Made by a program: the position numbers and the translations under genes. From Membranipora membranacea (lineage: Eukaryota; Bryozoa; Gymnolaemata; Cheilostomatida; Membraniporidae), in NCBI GenBank assembly GCA_914767715.1, contig OU612066.1:38662283-38726282 (forward strand): 64,000 nt of DNA. Direction: 5' to 3'. Positions 26,501 to 41,500 of the stretch are shown in pieces (the stretch's first letter is position 1; the number at the start of each line of letters is the position of its first letter). Under the pieces are notes generated by a model. It did not search any database. It saw nothing but the letters and a program-made list of their open reading frames with translations, and was not told the origin of the DNA.

Positions 26501-29500
26501 ATAATATACATATCTTGTTCGTGTTTCAGTTTTTGGAGAAGATGTTATCCGATCGTACAGAGAATGTAGAAGCTGTACAGAGTATAGCTGCTCAGATACA
26601 CGACCAAACAGACGCTCAGGAGCGACAGCAGGTCAATAATGAGGTCACTGATCTCTTGAACCGATGGTCTGGTCTGAAGAATAAAGTGAGCGACAGATCT
26701 AAAGCTCTGGATGATAACTTAGGTATGAATTATTTGATCTGACCTATTGTCTATCTTACTCGCAAGGATGAACAGCGCTGGCCTGGCCGTCTAAGTACTA
26801 ACTGGCAAAACCAAAGAAATGGAGTTATGACCACTTCTTTCACATTGTTGACAAAAAAGCTCACCAATACTTAAATTATAACTGACTAAAAAAGGTTGTT
26901 GAATATAGATTCCATATATAAAGTTCCGATACAAAAGGCCCACGTTCTCAGATTGACAAAAATGCCAGTAAGTACTTTGTTGCGGGCAGCGAGTAAGAAC
27001 CGAGTAGGTAGAGAAACTCCCGCAGTTAGTTGTATGATTCTATTCAATATAAGCAGCTCAAGCTGATGGTGAATTTGTTTCTGCTTTATTACAGATGTTA
27101 CCAAATCATTCCACGACACTCTGGAACCTTTCCTCGCCTGGATGGACAAGGCAGAGAGAAAACAATCTCTGGCAGCACCTATAGCTGCTGATCTGGACAA
27201 TATGCAGAAACAGAAACAAGAACAAATTCAGGTATGTCCAAACCTTTCAACTGGTTTACTGCATGGCGTTTGTCTGCAAATGAATTTAGTGATTATAAGA
27301 GAATTGAGCCTGTAGTTGAATCATTGTGTCGTCATCATTGCATTGCTTCTCATGTGTTTCTTGTAATGAAGTGTTATAAGCAGAGATAAACTTCTGCTAG
27401 TCAAACAAAATTAAAAAGAAGCATTCGACGAGGATGGGATTCGAACCCACGCTCCCAGAGGGAAATGGATTAGCAGTCCATCGCCTTAACCACTCGGCCA
27501 CCTCGTCCTGATGGTTGTAGGGCTAAGTTGTTTATGGAATGTTGTGCACAATTACTTGATCCTTATCGCGCAATAGTTATCAATACAATAATAATAGCCT
27601 ACATTCCTCGCATAAACCAGCACCTGTTGTAGCTTTGAACATTTGAGTCAATTCCTGTAAAAGATGATCCTACATCAATACAATAGTGTAGGAAGTATAT
27701 AACTAGACAGACAGTTGTGTATTCCAGTTTATTATGACAGATCCAAATACTCAGTAATATAATAAATCAAGTCTACGGATATACAAAACTAAAATAATAA
27801 TACCAAAGAATATAAATCCTTTCTTGTTTATAGTCTAATGCTGAGGCAGACGCCAAAGCCATGCAGTTGGGTGCTGTGCTGAAAAAGGGGCAGGATTTAC
27901 TGAGGAGAAGTCACGGTGATGATACAATTATGGTTCAGGAGAAGCTAGCCTCGCTTGAGAGCCGATATTCAGGTTAGTTTGGTGAATGCTATGATGGCTC
28001 AGTTAGGATGACAAGAGTACTGATGGGCAAAGGAAACTTCTTATTCAATAATAAGCTCAAAAATGGACAGGTTCTACTATCCATCTCTCATAGATATTTA
28101 ATCTTACCACAGGCTGTATGTTGTGTCATGGTAATTGACTATTTTCAGGGAGGTACAGAGAACTCCTTCAAACTCCTTGCTATTTTGATTAAGTTGATAG
28201 TATTTGCATTCTGTCTGGCAATGTGAATCATAGCCGCATGGTTGATTGACAGGTTTAGTCTAATCACTTGTTTGTTTCTGTTTGCCTCATCAAAGTGATA
28301 CAGTCACAGCCTATTGGCTTAATCTTTATATTGTGAGACAAGCCATATCAAGGTAGCATGGCCGAGCGGTCTAAGGCGCTGGTTTTAGGCACCAGTCCGA
28401 AAGGGCGTGGGTTCGAATCCCACTGCTGCCACAAGTTTTATAACCTAAGGCTACACAGTTCTGTTAGTGGCTTTCAAGAGTGCCTTTCACTATCAATATA
28501 CTATGACATGATGTAACTAACAGGTGCAGTTGGGTACCTGTTGTATCACGGAGTACTTGATTACTCATTGGTTGTATAACAATATGTCATAGCATTGTGA
28601 TAGTGAAGTATCCATACCCCCTTACAATTTGGTACTGTACTCTGCCTGCCTTATAAGTGGTTCTTTTGAATGATCTCCTATACTTCCAACCACTGAATCT
28701 TAAATTTGATTATTGATGAAACTAAATAAAATATCTATCTAAGCGCAACTAAAAATACAGTTTATAAAATCAATACTAAATGTCCATATTGTTGTTTGAT
28801 GTAGATTTGGAGAGTGACGGCAAAAAGAGACTCGAAAAGATTGAGACAGCTATGCCGATAGCTCAGAATTTCCAGACTTCTTGTGGACGATTATTGGACT
28901 GGCTTGACAAAGTCGAACCAGCTATAGAGTCGACTAAAGCCGATCAGAACACTGATACAGAGGTATTACCACTAAGCCTCACTTTACTGTACATGCATAT
29001 TTCCCATTATCCCTAATATACCTGAAATCCGTCACATGTATTCAAATAGTCTTCTATTAGTTGGCCCTTTATTTATGTTCCATCCAAACATAATTAGGAG
29101 GCTTTTTCTGGCAAAACTGTATCGTAGAAGTCTACATATGAGTGAAATTTGACTGGGCATTCAGTCCAAAGTATGACTATTGGTGGGCAGGGACAAAAAC
29201 AAGGCGCCCGAGGTGGGGCTCGAACCCACGACCCTGGGATTAAGAGTCCCATGCTCTACCGACTGAGCTACCCGGGCTAGATATCTGCAGGGGAGACGAA
29301 CCTAATTATTTATAAGTGAAAGCTATCTTCATCAGTGCTGATGTCTTCATTATCTCTTTGTTCTTATCTGTACAAACAATGTGAGGTTAACCTCAGGCTA
29401 TTTAAATAATTATTCATTCATTATTTAGCTATTGAGAAAAATAGAGGTAAGCTGGGTATTATATTAAGTACTTATTCGCTATGGCAACGGAACAATTTCA

Positions 29501-32500
29501 GTGCCAAATATGCCAGTGTTGAGAGAAACAAAAAGTTGTAGTTTAGATCTTGGTGTACTGTAAATAACAATACTTGGGTAGCACTTTAATTACATTGATC
29601 AATGGATGATCAGTAATAACCATTTAACTCGGCTCCTATGGTGTGTGACCTACCATCACTCTCTGGTAATAGCTAGATGTTGACTAGAGAGAGACCATGT
29701 GGAGTAAAATAAGAATTAATATTAATATGTTCAGCTCTCATCCCAAGTGAAAATAACCCCAAATCAAGAGGCGAAACTCGATTGGCTATTGCTCTTTTGA
29801 AGTTACATCAACTACAGAGCCTTTTAACTCCCGTAATACCAACATGTCCTCTAGGTGAGGTGTCTGATTGTATCAGTTCTAGCTCTTTTCATAAGGTCAT
29901 TAGTAAGTGACACACCATATAAGATTAATGCTAGGGCTGCATTTTGAGAACTAAGCTAAGGCCTTGTAAGGCCCAACAGAAAGCTAGAGAATAATATCAT
30001 AACGAGGTGACAGAGAACTAGAGAATAACCCAAATATTACATCTGATTTCAAATTAGCTGAAAATCGAATTTATAATACTCTTAAATCAAAGGGATTAAT
30101 TATAAGCTCTTACATAATAAGCTGTGCCAACCTTGTACTACACCATTCATTTCTGGCTGCCAGCTTATATTGACTAAATGGCAAAACAACAGCTCTAACT
30201 ATTTCTGCAACTCCTAAATTGATTGTCTATCATTTTCTGGCATCTGTCTCATCTGATACATTTATTGTATATTTCATATTTGTGCCTGTTTGAGACTTGC
30301 TTGTTGGGTTTGATTTTTCAAAGTGTTCAAATTGTGTTATCATAAAACTGCTAATAAGATTTTTCACTGACAACGAGAATTTGAAAATACATCTTGACAT
30401 ACAGCTTGTTGATGGCGGTAGAATTATCGTCGATTTATAGTGATCAGCATAGCATTGTCTGGATAGAAACTGAGTTGCCTCAGTTTTTTTAAAACACCAG
30501 CCAATTAATTGATAACAATATTGTATTATTTGTAGGCTTTGCAAAAGCAGCTGGCAGAGATTGAGCCTGTGTTCGAGACTGTTGTATCAGAAGGGGCGTC
30601 TCTTACACGTCTTGTACCAGGAGAGGGTGCTGAACATATCTCTCAGGTTCTCAATAAAACACAACGACAGTTCGCTCAGATATCTGATCAGATTCTGAAG
30701 AAGGTTGAGAAACAGAAAGCTGCTCAGGAGATGAAAGTTGAGGTGAGAGCCTTACTTTACCTCTCCTGGTATTATCGCCCCCTGGTGTTATCCTCCCCTG
30801 GTGTTATCCTCTCCTGGTATTATCGTCCCCTGGTGTTATCCTCCCCTGTCAATATCTCTGAGTCTCTATTACATCTTGAGCATGTTTTGTATCTTTTCAT
30901 CAGGGCATGACTGTTTTGCTATTGTGTCCTTCCAATATGGCTGACAAGCCAAACTGTTTCCAAATGATTATTTCCTTACCATGATGGACATTTTAACATG
31001 GCTACCTTTTACAATTTGGTGAATGTGTTTGTATGTGAAGCTTTTTAAGTTTGAGGTATGCACACTCATAGTTATGACGTTATGTTTTTACTTATTAGCT
31101 TTTGTTGTTGTTGTTGTTGTCGATTTACTGTGTTATTATCTTCTCTTTCCCATTTCCCAAATCCAGGATAAGCCACCACCGGTAAAGAACAAAAACATTT
31201 GTCATTTTATTGTCATGTCATGCATTTGGCGAAATTTGACCTTTAGCCTGGCATCATTGTGATTTGTGATGCAGCAATCTGCAGCAATCTGCAGCAATTT
31301 GTTTTTCAACTTATTTCATTTTCAAAGTCTAGAGTGCTAAAGATTAAGTATCAACTGTATAGGATAGTCGCATTGTCATAACCTTGAGATTGTATTCATA
31401 ATGGGTGTTAGAATTTGTCTTACTTTTAGTCATTCCCTTTTTTCCATTTGTATTTAGCCTGTGCACCATAAGTGTCACTGTACAGTCATTCAAGGCCAGT
31501 GCAGTCACCAAACTAACGGGGCTGTTGGACTATCATCAACTCAGCAGTCCAATTTGAGTCAAGTAAGATGTTCACCCAACGGACCACGCACAATGGCCGC
31601 CAACTCAATTCAAACTCATAGCACCATCACACTGAAGCAATGCTTATCAATTAGTCTTTTGCAGATGACTCCAGTTACTTCCTTAGATAAAATTCATCGT
31701 TGTCTTTTGTATATGACACCCGCATCACAACCTAACTGATTACTGCTGGCTCAAACTCACTACTGTGCAAAGGAATAAATCAATGCTCTCAAACAGCATT
31801 TCTATTTTCACTAGGATATTAGCATTTCTTCAGATCCGCTCAAGCTGCAAAAAAATAATCGTACACTGAAATTTGCATGCTGAATGATAAATTCATCATA
31901 CATCTTTGAACGGGAGTTAATTTCTCTTTGCAAAGCACAGAAAATTAACTTACCTAACCTAAGATCGTTAATAGCGATCCAACTTTTACTCTTTGTTTTC
32001 AGCTGGAGAACAGTATAGATGATCTATCTGAGTGGTTCGCTGACACAGAGAATCAGCTGACTAACAGTAGCCCATGTGGTACAGATCCTGAAGATCTCAG
32101 GCAGAAACTACACAAACAAAAGGTCTGTCCCGCTGCTCTCAATAAGGACACTGCCATACACTCACATACACATCATGGCTGACTATAAGAAAAATTACTT
32201 TTATTTTTATGATGATCACAAAATGCAATGATTCAGAAATTATCCAAGTTAACACAATATACTGCACTGTATAAACCACAAACTATTCTCTATGTTGTGT
32301 TGTAGATGTTGAATGACGAGTTATCGGCGCAGAAGGGTCGACTTAAACAACTCGCCAACACAGCTAAAAAGTTACAGAGAGATGGTATCATCACCGAGAG
32401 TCCAGCACTCAATGATCGATTAGAGAGTGTGAAAATACAGGCTGATAGTCTGGGCAGACGTAGCGCTGAACAGCTCGGACAAGTAGAACAGGTATGGACA

Positions 32501-35500
32501 GGATATATACCATACGTGATACTAAACTGCAATCTGAAATATCTCAAACAATACGGAGCTCTTATCGTACATCTTCTACTGCTCTAACTTGTGGCGGCTG
32601 TGTTCGATTCGCAAGTTTCTCTGCACACATATTTCTCCGGGATTATTTAATAGACACACATGGGAAGGTTTTTTTCTATCTTAGTTGTTATTTGATGGCC
32701 GTTTTTATGGTCACTGTCTGCTTGTGCGTACAGGTGATCCCACTAGCCTCACAGTTTAGAGATTTACACTCAGATATAGTGGACTGGATGAAGGAGGCGG
32801 AGTCAGAGTTACAGCAGAAAGCCGTCACTCCTGATCAGATCAAACAGCGTCAGCAGTCTAACAAGGTCAGATAATATTCATAGTAATACAGTAAATAAGG
32901 AGTGACTGCCTGGTGATTTACCAGAAAAGAAAATAACGATGATGTCCTCATGCTACGTTATATGCTCTTTTTATCGTGTTAATTGGTAACATATTATCAT
33001 AAAGGTAGTGTCTTCTCATTCTGTGAAATCTAACTGTAACTTTATCTCTGGATAATTGATAATCTGGCAAAACAATGACACACCACAGATAAGAAAACTT
33101 CATTGCAGAGGAATGACTAATCAAAGTACCTTATAGTAGGATTGCACTTAATCAGTCACACTATAACTTGTGTGGATTGTTCAATAATCCAGTGTTTTAT
33201 ATATTCTGCAGGCTCTAGCCCAGGATATCGCTGATCAAAAGCCATTTATTGACCGCCTGGGTAAGGTGGGACCTAACCTGGCCCGTCTCTGTAAGGATAT
33301 GGAAGCAGGGGAGGTAAATACTAAACTTGAGGATGTCCTGGACAGATATCAGAGTCTGAAGTCATCAGTCAGAGATCAGACAGATCAACTCAGAGAGAAA
33401 GATCAGCAGGCACAAAAGGTTTGTGTTATTTTGTTGCTGTGCAATATATGGATCAATTTAATTAAAGTAGAAGACAACACTGGCACCACTAAATACGTAT
33501 CAAGATGCAATAAACCTTCACCAGTAGGCAACATACTCAACAATAGAAATCCAAGGTAAAAGCTTTGGATCTGCACCACAGGGCAGTCAGTAGCCCCTCC
33601 ACCCCATGGCTGCAATAAACTGAATTAAGTTGAGAAGCTATTATAATCCCAAAGAAAATGCTTAATTTTTGTTATTGAAAGCAATAATATTGTTTTTGTA
33701 GATGATTTTGTAACTGAGATGACTGTTTATATATAAAGATTGGCACAACAAAAGATAACTGCTTTGATTCTAGAAAAATATTCTTTTATACATCATTTTT
33801 TTCAATAATGTATTTATTTGGAGAGTACGGGTATTTGTGATACTGAAACAAAATGGTGGAATAGAGTTTGTAATTGAAATAATTAAAATTTTCAAATTTA
33901 ACTTTTATTCATAACATCCAAATTTAGAAGAAGTACATCATTACGCATCAAGTATCAAAATATAACTTTTGTGGTTTGGGTTAATTCTAAAGTGATCACT
34001 GACTTTTCTCAAACAATTTTATATTATTTGACCTCTATCTTTTATCCTCGATGTTTAATCTAACCATTACTATTTCACCAGTTCTCCGACACGGTGGAGG
34101 ATATAATCACAGACCTACAGAGCACACAGGAAGCTGTCGTAACAGCTCCCCCTATAGCTGCCAAGCCGGGACAACTCCGTGAACAGCTTGAGGCTAACAG
34201 AGCTATAATAGATGATATGGATAGAAAGTTATGTGACCTTGAGGTCGTTAAGGAGGACGCTGAGAGAATGATAGACGCTGCTGGAGGTGTAGAAGATGAG
34301 AGTGTACAAGGTTAGTCTTACTATAAACTGTGATCAGAATTCAACATGTGTTTGTTATGTGTGAGATTGATCTTTATAGTGTGTGCCAATAAGTTGTTGT
34401 GTAATTCTATCCATACCTCATGATTGACTTGCTTTATCTAGCCAATCGTGATTTGATTAATCCTCGAGACTTGCTCATGGTCACAATTATGTAGGTTACT
34501 CAAGGAAATCCTGTGAATCCGGCCAGTAAACTCCAGCTTACGTATTTTTACCTGTCGGTGATGGCTTATGCTATTATACATTCTGTGTTTCAGCCCTGAA
34601 GGATAAGATAGCTAACCTAACAGATATGTACTCTTCAGTAAAGAAATCCACAGAGGATCGTAACGCTGCTCTGGAGAAGACTCTGGACGCCTCGGAGGAT
34701 TTCTGGGCTGGTCTGGATGATGTTAAGAAGCAGTTACAGGAAGTGGGTGGTACCCTCGATACACAGGATATGCCTGCTCTAGATCCAGATCATATCAAAC
34801 AGCAGCAGGACGCTCTACAGGTCATTATATAACATGTCCCTAAAGTTAACCATCGACTATGTACAAGGTTTTATATAAAAATTTTAAGACTTGGAAGAGT
34901 TATAGTATCATGACTTTGTTATGAAAATCTGCTTACGCCGTTCAAAATGTTTCAAGGAACAATTTCTTGTAATCAATCTGAGCGATCTTTGTGGCATCTA
35001 TGACATATTTTTTACATTTTTTTTATATATTTTTAGGCTCTTAACTCCCACCTAACTGATGTGGAATCAGATATGAGTGATGTCACACAGAAGGGAGACA
35101 AACTATCGGGACTGGTCGGCGAATCAGAACAGCCGATAGTTAGTACCTCTGTGGACGGAGTTAACTCTGAGTACGACAATCTCAAGGAGACGTGGAAACA
35201 AAGACATGATGAGCTAAACAAAGCTCTGGAGCAGACTAACAGATTCCAAGCTGATCTCGTCGGCATACTCAACTGGCTCCAAGGTATCAAACTGCGACCC
35301 TTAACATCAGTGAATCAGTGGTATAAGTCTAAGATTCAGAACGGATGTTTCATCAAATTGTGTCCTGCAGTACCAACATATGTTTCCTCGGACAAATTGT
35401 TTATCATTGTGCCCAACATTTATCAAATCATACCATGTTGAAACTGAATTATCTCTTCTCAGCTAAATTTGACATCTTCGGCTTTGGTAAGTTTGATAAT

Positions 35501-38500
35501 ATTGAGAAAGTAAGCTTTCAGATGCCTGAGAGATGCTCTACACGGGTCTTCAGAATATTGCAGATGCAGAGGCCTAATTAGTCTAGACTAGTTACTATTT
35601 ATGAATAGTAGATCTAATCATAGAAACAGACAGACATTTTGCCTCTAAATATCTCAAAGCTATCGCGTCAACACCTACTCATAATCTTTCAATTTAGCCA
35701 AGTCTTGTTTCTAACAAAACAATTTTAAATCTGTTCAGATAAAGAAGAACAGATGACGAGCCTGGGCTCCGTACCAGGAGATACTAAATCAGTCAAAGCT
35801 CAGATTGAACATCTCAAGGAGTATACTGGTGATGTTAACAATAAGTACCTAGAGGTGGAGGCGCTCAACCAGGAGGCCGCTAATATGGTCAAGGATAGGT
35901 TAGACACTGAGGCTAAGGTTATCAAACAGCCGATGTCAGAAGTTAATAAGAGATGGAAATCTCTTCTGGACGGTATCGGAGAGAGGAAGGTATGTCAGTA
36001 TCAGATATCGGTACTGAGTGGGAAGTTTATATATAAATAACCAGTAAATATCTGGAGCATTATAAGGTGTTGGTGGTAAATTTTGTTGAAAGTTAAAATG
36101 AAAATTGGTTCAAGCTCCTTGGTACTTTAATTGTCTATTTCTAATGTCTCATCTCAGGCTTTCAAATTATTATGTTTTGAGTATGTATATTTATGTTGTG
36201 TAGACAAAGCTACAGAATGCCTTACTAAGCCTGGGACAGTTCCAGGCAGCTGTAGCTGAGCTCAGCCAGTGGTTAGACAGGACAGAGAGGATACTAGCCG
36301 AGGAGGATCAGCCCACTGTATGTGGTGATCCTAAAATCATCGAGATAGAGCTCGCTAAACACAAGGTAATGATTGGCGGTGTATTACTAACTAAACACAA
36401 GGTAATGATTGGCGGTGTATTACTAACTAAACACAAGGTAATGATTGGCGGTGTATTACTAACTAAACATAAGGTACTCTTGGCACGGCCATAAAATACT
36501 AGCCTAACATGAGGTCATCAAGGGCAATAAAAAATTGTTACAATTTGATCCCAATTTATTTTGAGACACAGAGTTGCTGTTTTGCAGTCCGCTTTTACAG
36601 ACAAACAACTTTTTTACTTAGCAGTGGTTTTATGCTGTTGAGTTTTTGCCACTGGAACTATCGTACAAAATAAACAACCCATTCATTCATAAATCTAATG
36701 TCAACAGGGGTATTAAAGTTACAACATCATGGTGATAATACCCTTGCGTACACCCTGTGATATAGTCGTCATAGCGTGTACATACAATGCTGACTTAATT
36801 ATCTGTGTGTGATTGACAGATATTGTTGAATGATGTCGAGAGCCACCAAAGCGCTATAGACCAGGTGAACACTGCAGGTACACAAGTAATCAGCAGTGAG
36901 GGCGGCGCAGAGGCACCCCAAACCAGAGAAAATCTGGATGATCTCAATCAGCGCTGGGAGGCTGTTCTCGGTGAGTATATCAAATCTAAAGGCTATTCAA
37001 ATCGATCTGTAATTTTTCTACATGTTCTGAATCTGTGAACCAGTGTACGGTTATTCTAAGGATAGGTGTCTCGGGGTAAACTTACTATTCATTTTTTTCC
37101 ACAGGTAAGACAAAGAACTGGCAGTTGAATCTAGAGGATGCACTGCGGGAGGCGTTGGATTACCAGTCATCACTCAATGATATGGTACAGAGGCTAAGTG
37201 AGATAGATGGACAGCTGAGTGCCAGTAAACCTGTGGGTGGTCTACCTGAGACAGCTAAAGAACAGCTCGAGGAATTCATGGTCAGTATCTGCACAGAATT
37301 AATTTAATTGGTTGTGACTTTGGTAATTATCGAAATTATATTCAATATCCTCTGGATTTCTCAGTAAGAAATGGTTACATATTTTATATACTGTTTACAT
37401 TGTCGTATATTGTTGTTATATAACAGGAGACATATAACGAGTTGGAGCAGGCTCAGCCTCGAGTGGCTCAGCTCATACAGTCCGGTGAGGATCTGTTAGA
37501 GAAAGGTAACGAGGTATCCGCACAGGCACTACATCAGAACTTAGATAACCTGAAGAGTCGCTGGGACCTTGTCACTAATAGAGCTACGGAGAAGAAGGCT
37601 AGACTAGAACAGGCTCTCACTCAGGTAACTCTGGCTTACATTGTCCTCCGCTTATATAATCATTGTAAGATTAGAGCTTTCTCCTCCTGCATTTACATGT
37701 TATCTTGTATTGACTTCACTGCAAAAAGGTTTGAGCAGATTCAGTTGCCTGTGTTAAGCATGTCATCCGATGCTGTGTTGACTGTCATCATTCAAGAAAG
37801 GACGCAATTGCAATCCAAGTCACCATTGAGATGCTTGGACCGCTCGTCACACGAATATGAAGGTTGATGTATGTTGTTATTTATACCAGGCTGAGAAGTT
37901 CCACGAGGATCACACCAGTTTTGTTAACTGGTTAGGATGTACAGAGAAGACACTGGATAAGCTGCTGCCTCCCGGCTGTACTCTGGACACTATGCAGTCT
38001 CAGATCGCCGCACACAAGGAGCTGTCTACAGATGTGTCAGCTAACAGGGAGAAAATGTTAGCTCTGGATAAAACAAGCACTCATCTCAGATACTTCAGTC
38101 AGAAATCTGACGCTACTCTAATCAAGAATACATCTATCAGTGTACAGCACAGGTGAGAGGGTCTCTATTAAAGAGACATAAACTGACGGAAATAGGACAT
38201 ATTTTATGCTATAATTACTACTGAACTAAGCAGTGCTTAGCTATCTTAGATATGTTCCTGTAGAAGCAGATGCAGTCCATCTAATGAAGAGGGAGAGGGA
38301 GTTCATTGGTCCATTCTAGCCAATGTATCCACCCGACCAATCAGAGCCAACATATTAGCTTAGTCCAGCCATGTTTCAATGTAGGTATTAATATATTATT
38401 CAACCGAGGGCAACTCACATATTTTTGTTCAATTGTTGAATTTTGCCTGTTATAGATGGGAGAAGATAGTTTCACGCTTGGCTGAGCGCTCCAGACAGCT

Positions 38501-41500
38501 CGATCACGCTCTCAAAGATGCCAAGACCTTCAACGATTACTGGACGGACCTGTGTCAGTGGTTAGATAACTCCGATCAGCTTCTAGATAACGGACAAATA
38601 TCTAACAATGATCCAGAGAAGATCAAGAGTCAGATCAGTAAACATAAGGTAAGGCTTTGTGATGTCATAAGGTAAGGCTTTGTGATGTCATATGGTAAGG
38701 CTTTGTGATGTCATGAGGTAAGGCCTTGTGATGTCATAAGGTGAGGCTTTGTGATGTCATAAGGTAAGACTTTGTGATGTCATGAGGTAAGGCCTTGTGA
38801 TGTCATAAGGTAAGGCTTTGTGATGTCATGAGGTAAACCGGTTTGTGATGTCATAAGTTAAAAGGGTTTGTGATTATTATGTTTGATGCAACAATTGATG
38901 ATTGTTTGCAAGGTTTATCATATTTCCTTGTGTGATTCTAGCTGGTCTTTTGCCAATATTATCTGTGATGTCGATTTAAATTATATCGGTTTGTAAACAT
39001 TTGTAAACATAATTGTTTTGTTCTGTAGGAGTTTCAGAGAGCTCTTGGCTCTAAGCAGCCTACATATGATACTCTAATGAAGCAGGGTAAAGATTTACTC
39101 GTAAAATCAGCAGATGAGAATGATACTCAAACTATCGGTGCTATGCTAACAAGTCTCAAGTCTAAGTGGACTAATGTCTGCGGAAAATCTATAGACAGGT
39201 AAGGAGCAAGTTGGTACAACTACCACTCTAATCCATCTATATGCTAAATAAGACAATTGATTTAAAGTATTACTGGCCTGAATGGTATAAACTTGCTACT
39301 TAAGCCTGGAATTCCCCGAGAAATCCAGGAAGGTGCATTATGGGATACTCCCCTGCATTACCTTACGTAATGATAGAAGTATCAGTAAGCTTTACTTGAC
39401 TAACCTGTGAATTCTCACAGAAATGAGATCTATGCTAATATGCTTCTAATTATCCCCCCTGTTATATGACACGTCGCAGGCAGAGAAAGCTCGAGGAGTC
39501 CTTATTATTCAGTGGACAGTTTAAGGACGCTCTACAGGCGTTACTGGGCTGGCTGTGTAAAATAGAGCCTTTTATATCAGACGAGCAGAATGTTCACGGA
39601 GATATCGATACGGTCACTAAACTATCCGAACAACAAAAGGTAGAGTAATTAAGATCCATAATCCTGTAGTAGCTGTCTAGACTAAAGATTCCTCACACAT
39701 AAGCCTAGTTGAGTTGAATATGATGAGCTTTGGTTAAATATCTCATCCTGAAGACAAATACTGGTCATAACCGGCGATCTTAGCCTATAAGAGGAGCGAA
39801 ACCACTCGCTGTTCTGGGAACACCTGCTGCTGATCAGAGTTTTATCCACTGGGCGATGATGGTAATGTTGTAATGGTATGGTAATGTAGAGTTTGTATGG
39901 TTGTATTTCCAGGTATTTCAGTCTGAGTTATCTAAGCGAGCGTCTAACATGGCACAAGTGAGAGATACAGCTAAAGAGCTTATAGATAAGAGTGATGATA
40001 GTATGCCTGAACTACAGAGTCAGCTTATAGATCTCACTACCAGCTGGGATAAGGTGAGTCGGGTTGTAGTCTACTGCACTGGTGTTACAGTTTCAACATT
40101 TAATGACTTATGTTACAGTTTCAACTGATTCATCATTCTATGCCTTGCCTTACACCTTCTTGTTATGTAATGTCTTATTTCTATGTAGCTTACACTCTGA
40201 AATGTCTCCCCACTTTATATACCCATGTATTTTTACATACTTTATCTTTGTTTCTTCTGTTTCTTCTGTTTCTTTAGGTGACTAAGCAGGCTGAGCGTAG
40301 AAATGGCCGTATCCAGGACGCGATGAAGTTAGGTGAGGATTTCTCACGCAGAGCTAATGGTTTCCTGGAGTGGGCGGCGGACTGTGAACATCAGCTGAGA
40401 GTCGACCCAGACAGAGCTGAGGATGAGACAGCGCTACAGGCAGCGCTCGACGAGCACAAGGCATTTATAGATGTTATAGGTGAGTAACTTAACTAAGGTC
40501 AGCGTAGTGTGTGTCATGTGCCATGTGTAAGGTGAGCGTAGTGTGTGCCATGTGTAAGGTCAGCGTAGTGTGTGTCATGTGCCAGTGTAAGGTCAGCATA
40601 ATGTGTGCCATGTGTAAGATCTATTAGAACGTCTGGCGATATGTACTCCTAAGGTTTAGTTATCAGACCACCCAGAAATGACATCCGAATATTTGTTTAT
40701 GTAACACTTTTTATGACACCCTCAGGTAAGCAGAGACAATTCCTGACTGAGACATTGAGCCTTGGTGAGGAGATATTATCTAAGTCCCACCAGGAGGCCG
40801 TGCCTGTCATGAAGAAATGGATCGCTGTACTCAAACAGAGAATGGATGATATCGACGCTCTCAATGTTAACTTTGAGAAGAACATTCAGGTAACTAATGT
40901 GCCATGACACTTACCTGGACCTCTACCCTCACAATAAATCAGCTCAAAAATCGGGCAGTAGGGCATATAAACAAATCTCTCTTGATTTAACATTAACCTG
41001 GCATTCCCTGGCACTCTCATTTATGTTATCATTTGCCTGACCATGCCAGTAATTCCATGAAATAATATTCAGAGAAACTGTTCAACATTATTATTATTAT
41101 TATTTCATTAGATAGGCTTTGTTTTCATTACCTCAGCGATGCACTTGATTAATGATATATTATGATGAATTGTAGGATAGTTTAGATACTATCAGGAACA
41201 GCTCTAGTATGATTGAGGAGTTATTAGGATGGTTAGCGAGCAGTGAGAACGCTCTGGTAGCTATGGAGGAGGATCCACTCCCTCCTGAAGGTCCTATCAT
41301 AGAGGAAATGCTCCAGGAACATCAGGTATGATCTCTACACCAGAGATAATCCAGATCAGAGCACGACTTACTCTATCACCTCTATTTGTATAGTTCACAT
41401 CGAAACAGTGCTGGGTCCTTCACTGGATAACTTTTCTTAAAACTCTATTATGATATGCTCTATTGAAATTTGAACTCAAAATAATTTTTGTGGTATTTTC

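Noticed and set aside
29638-29920. Possible miniature transposon with ends tatggtgtgtgac / gtgacacaccatat
   Set aside because: Arms are only about 13 bp and imperfect, and I found no matching target duplication.
30230-30544. 104-codon minus-strand open frame in a rod intron
   Set aside because: No recognisable domain, no codon-use support and it overlaps the acceptor region of a real plus-strand exon.
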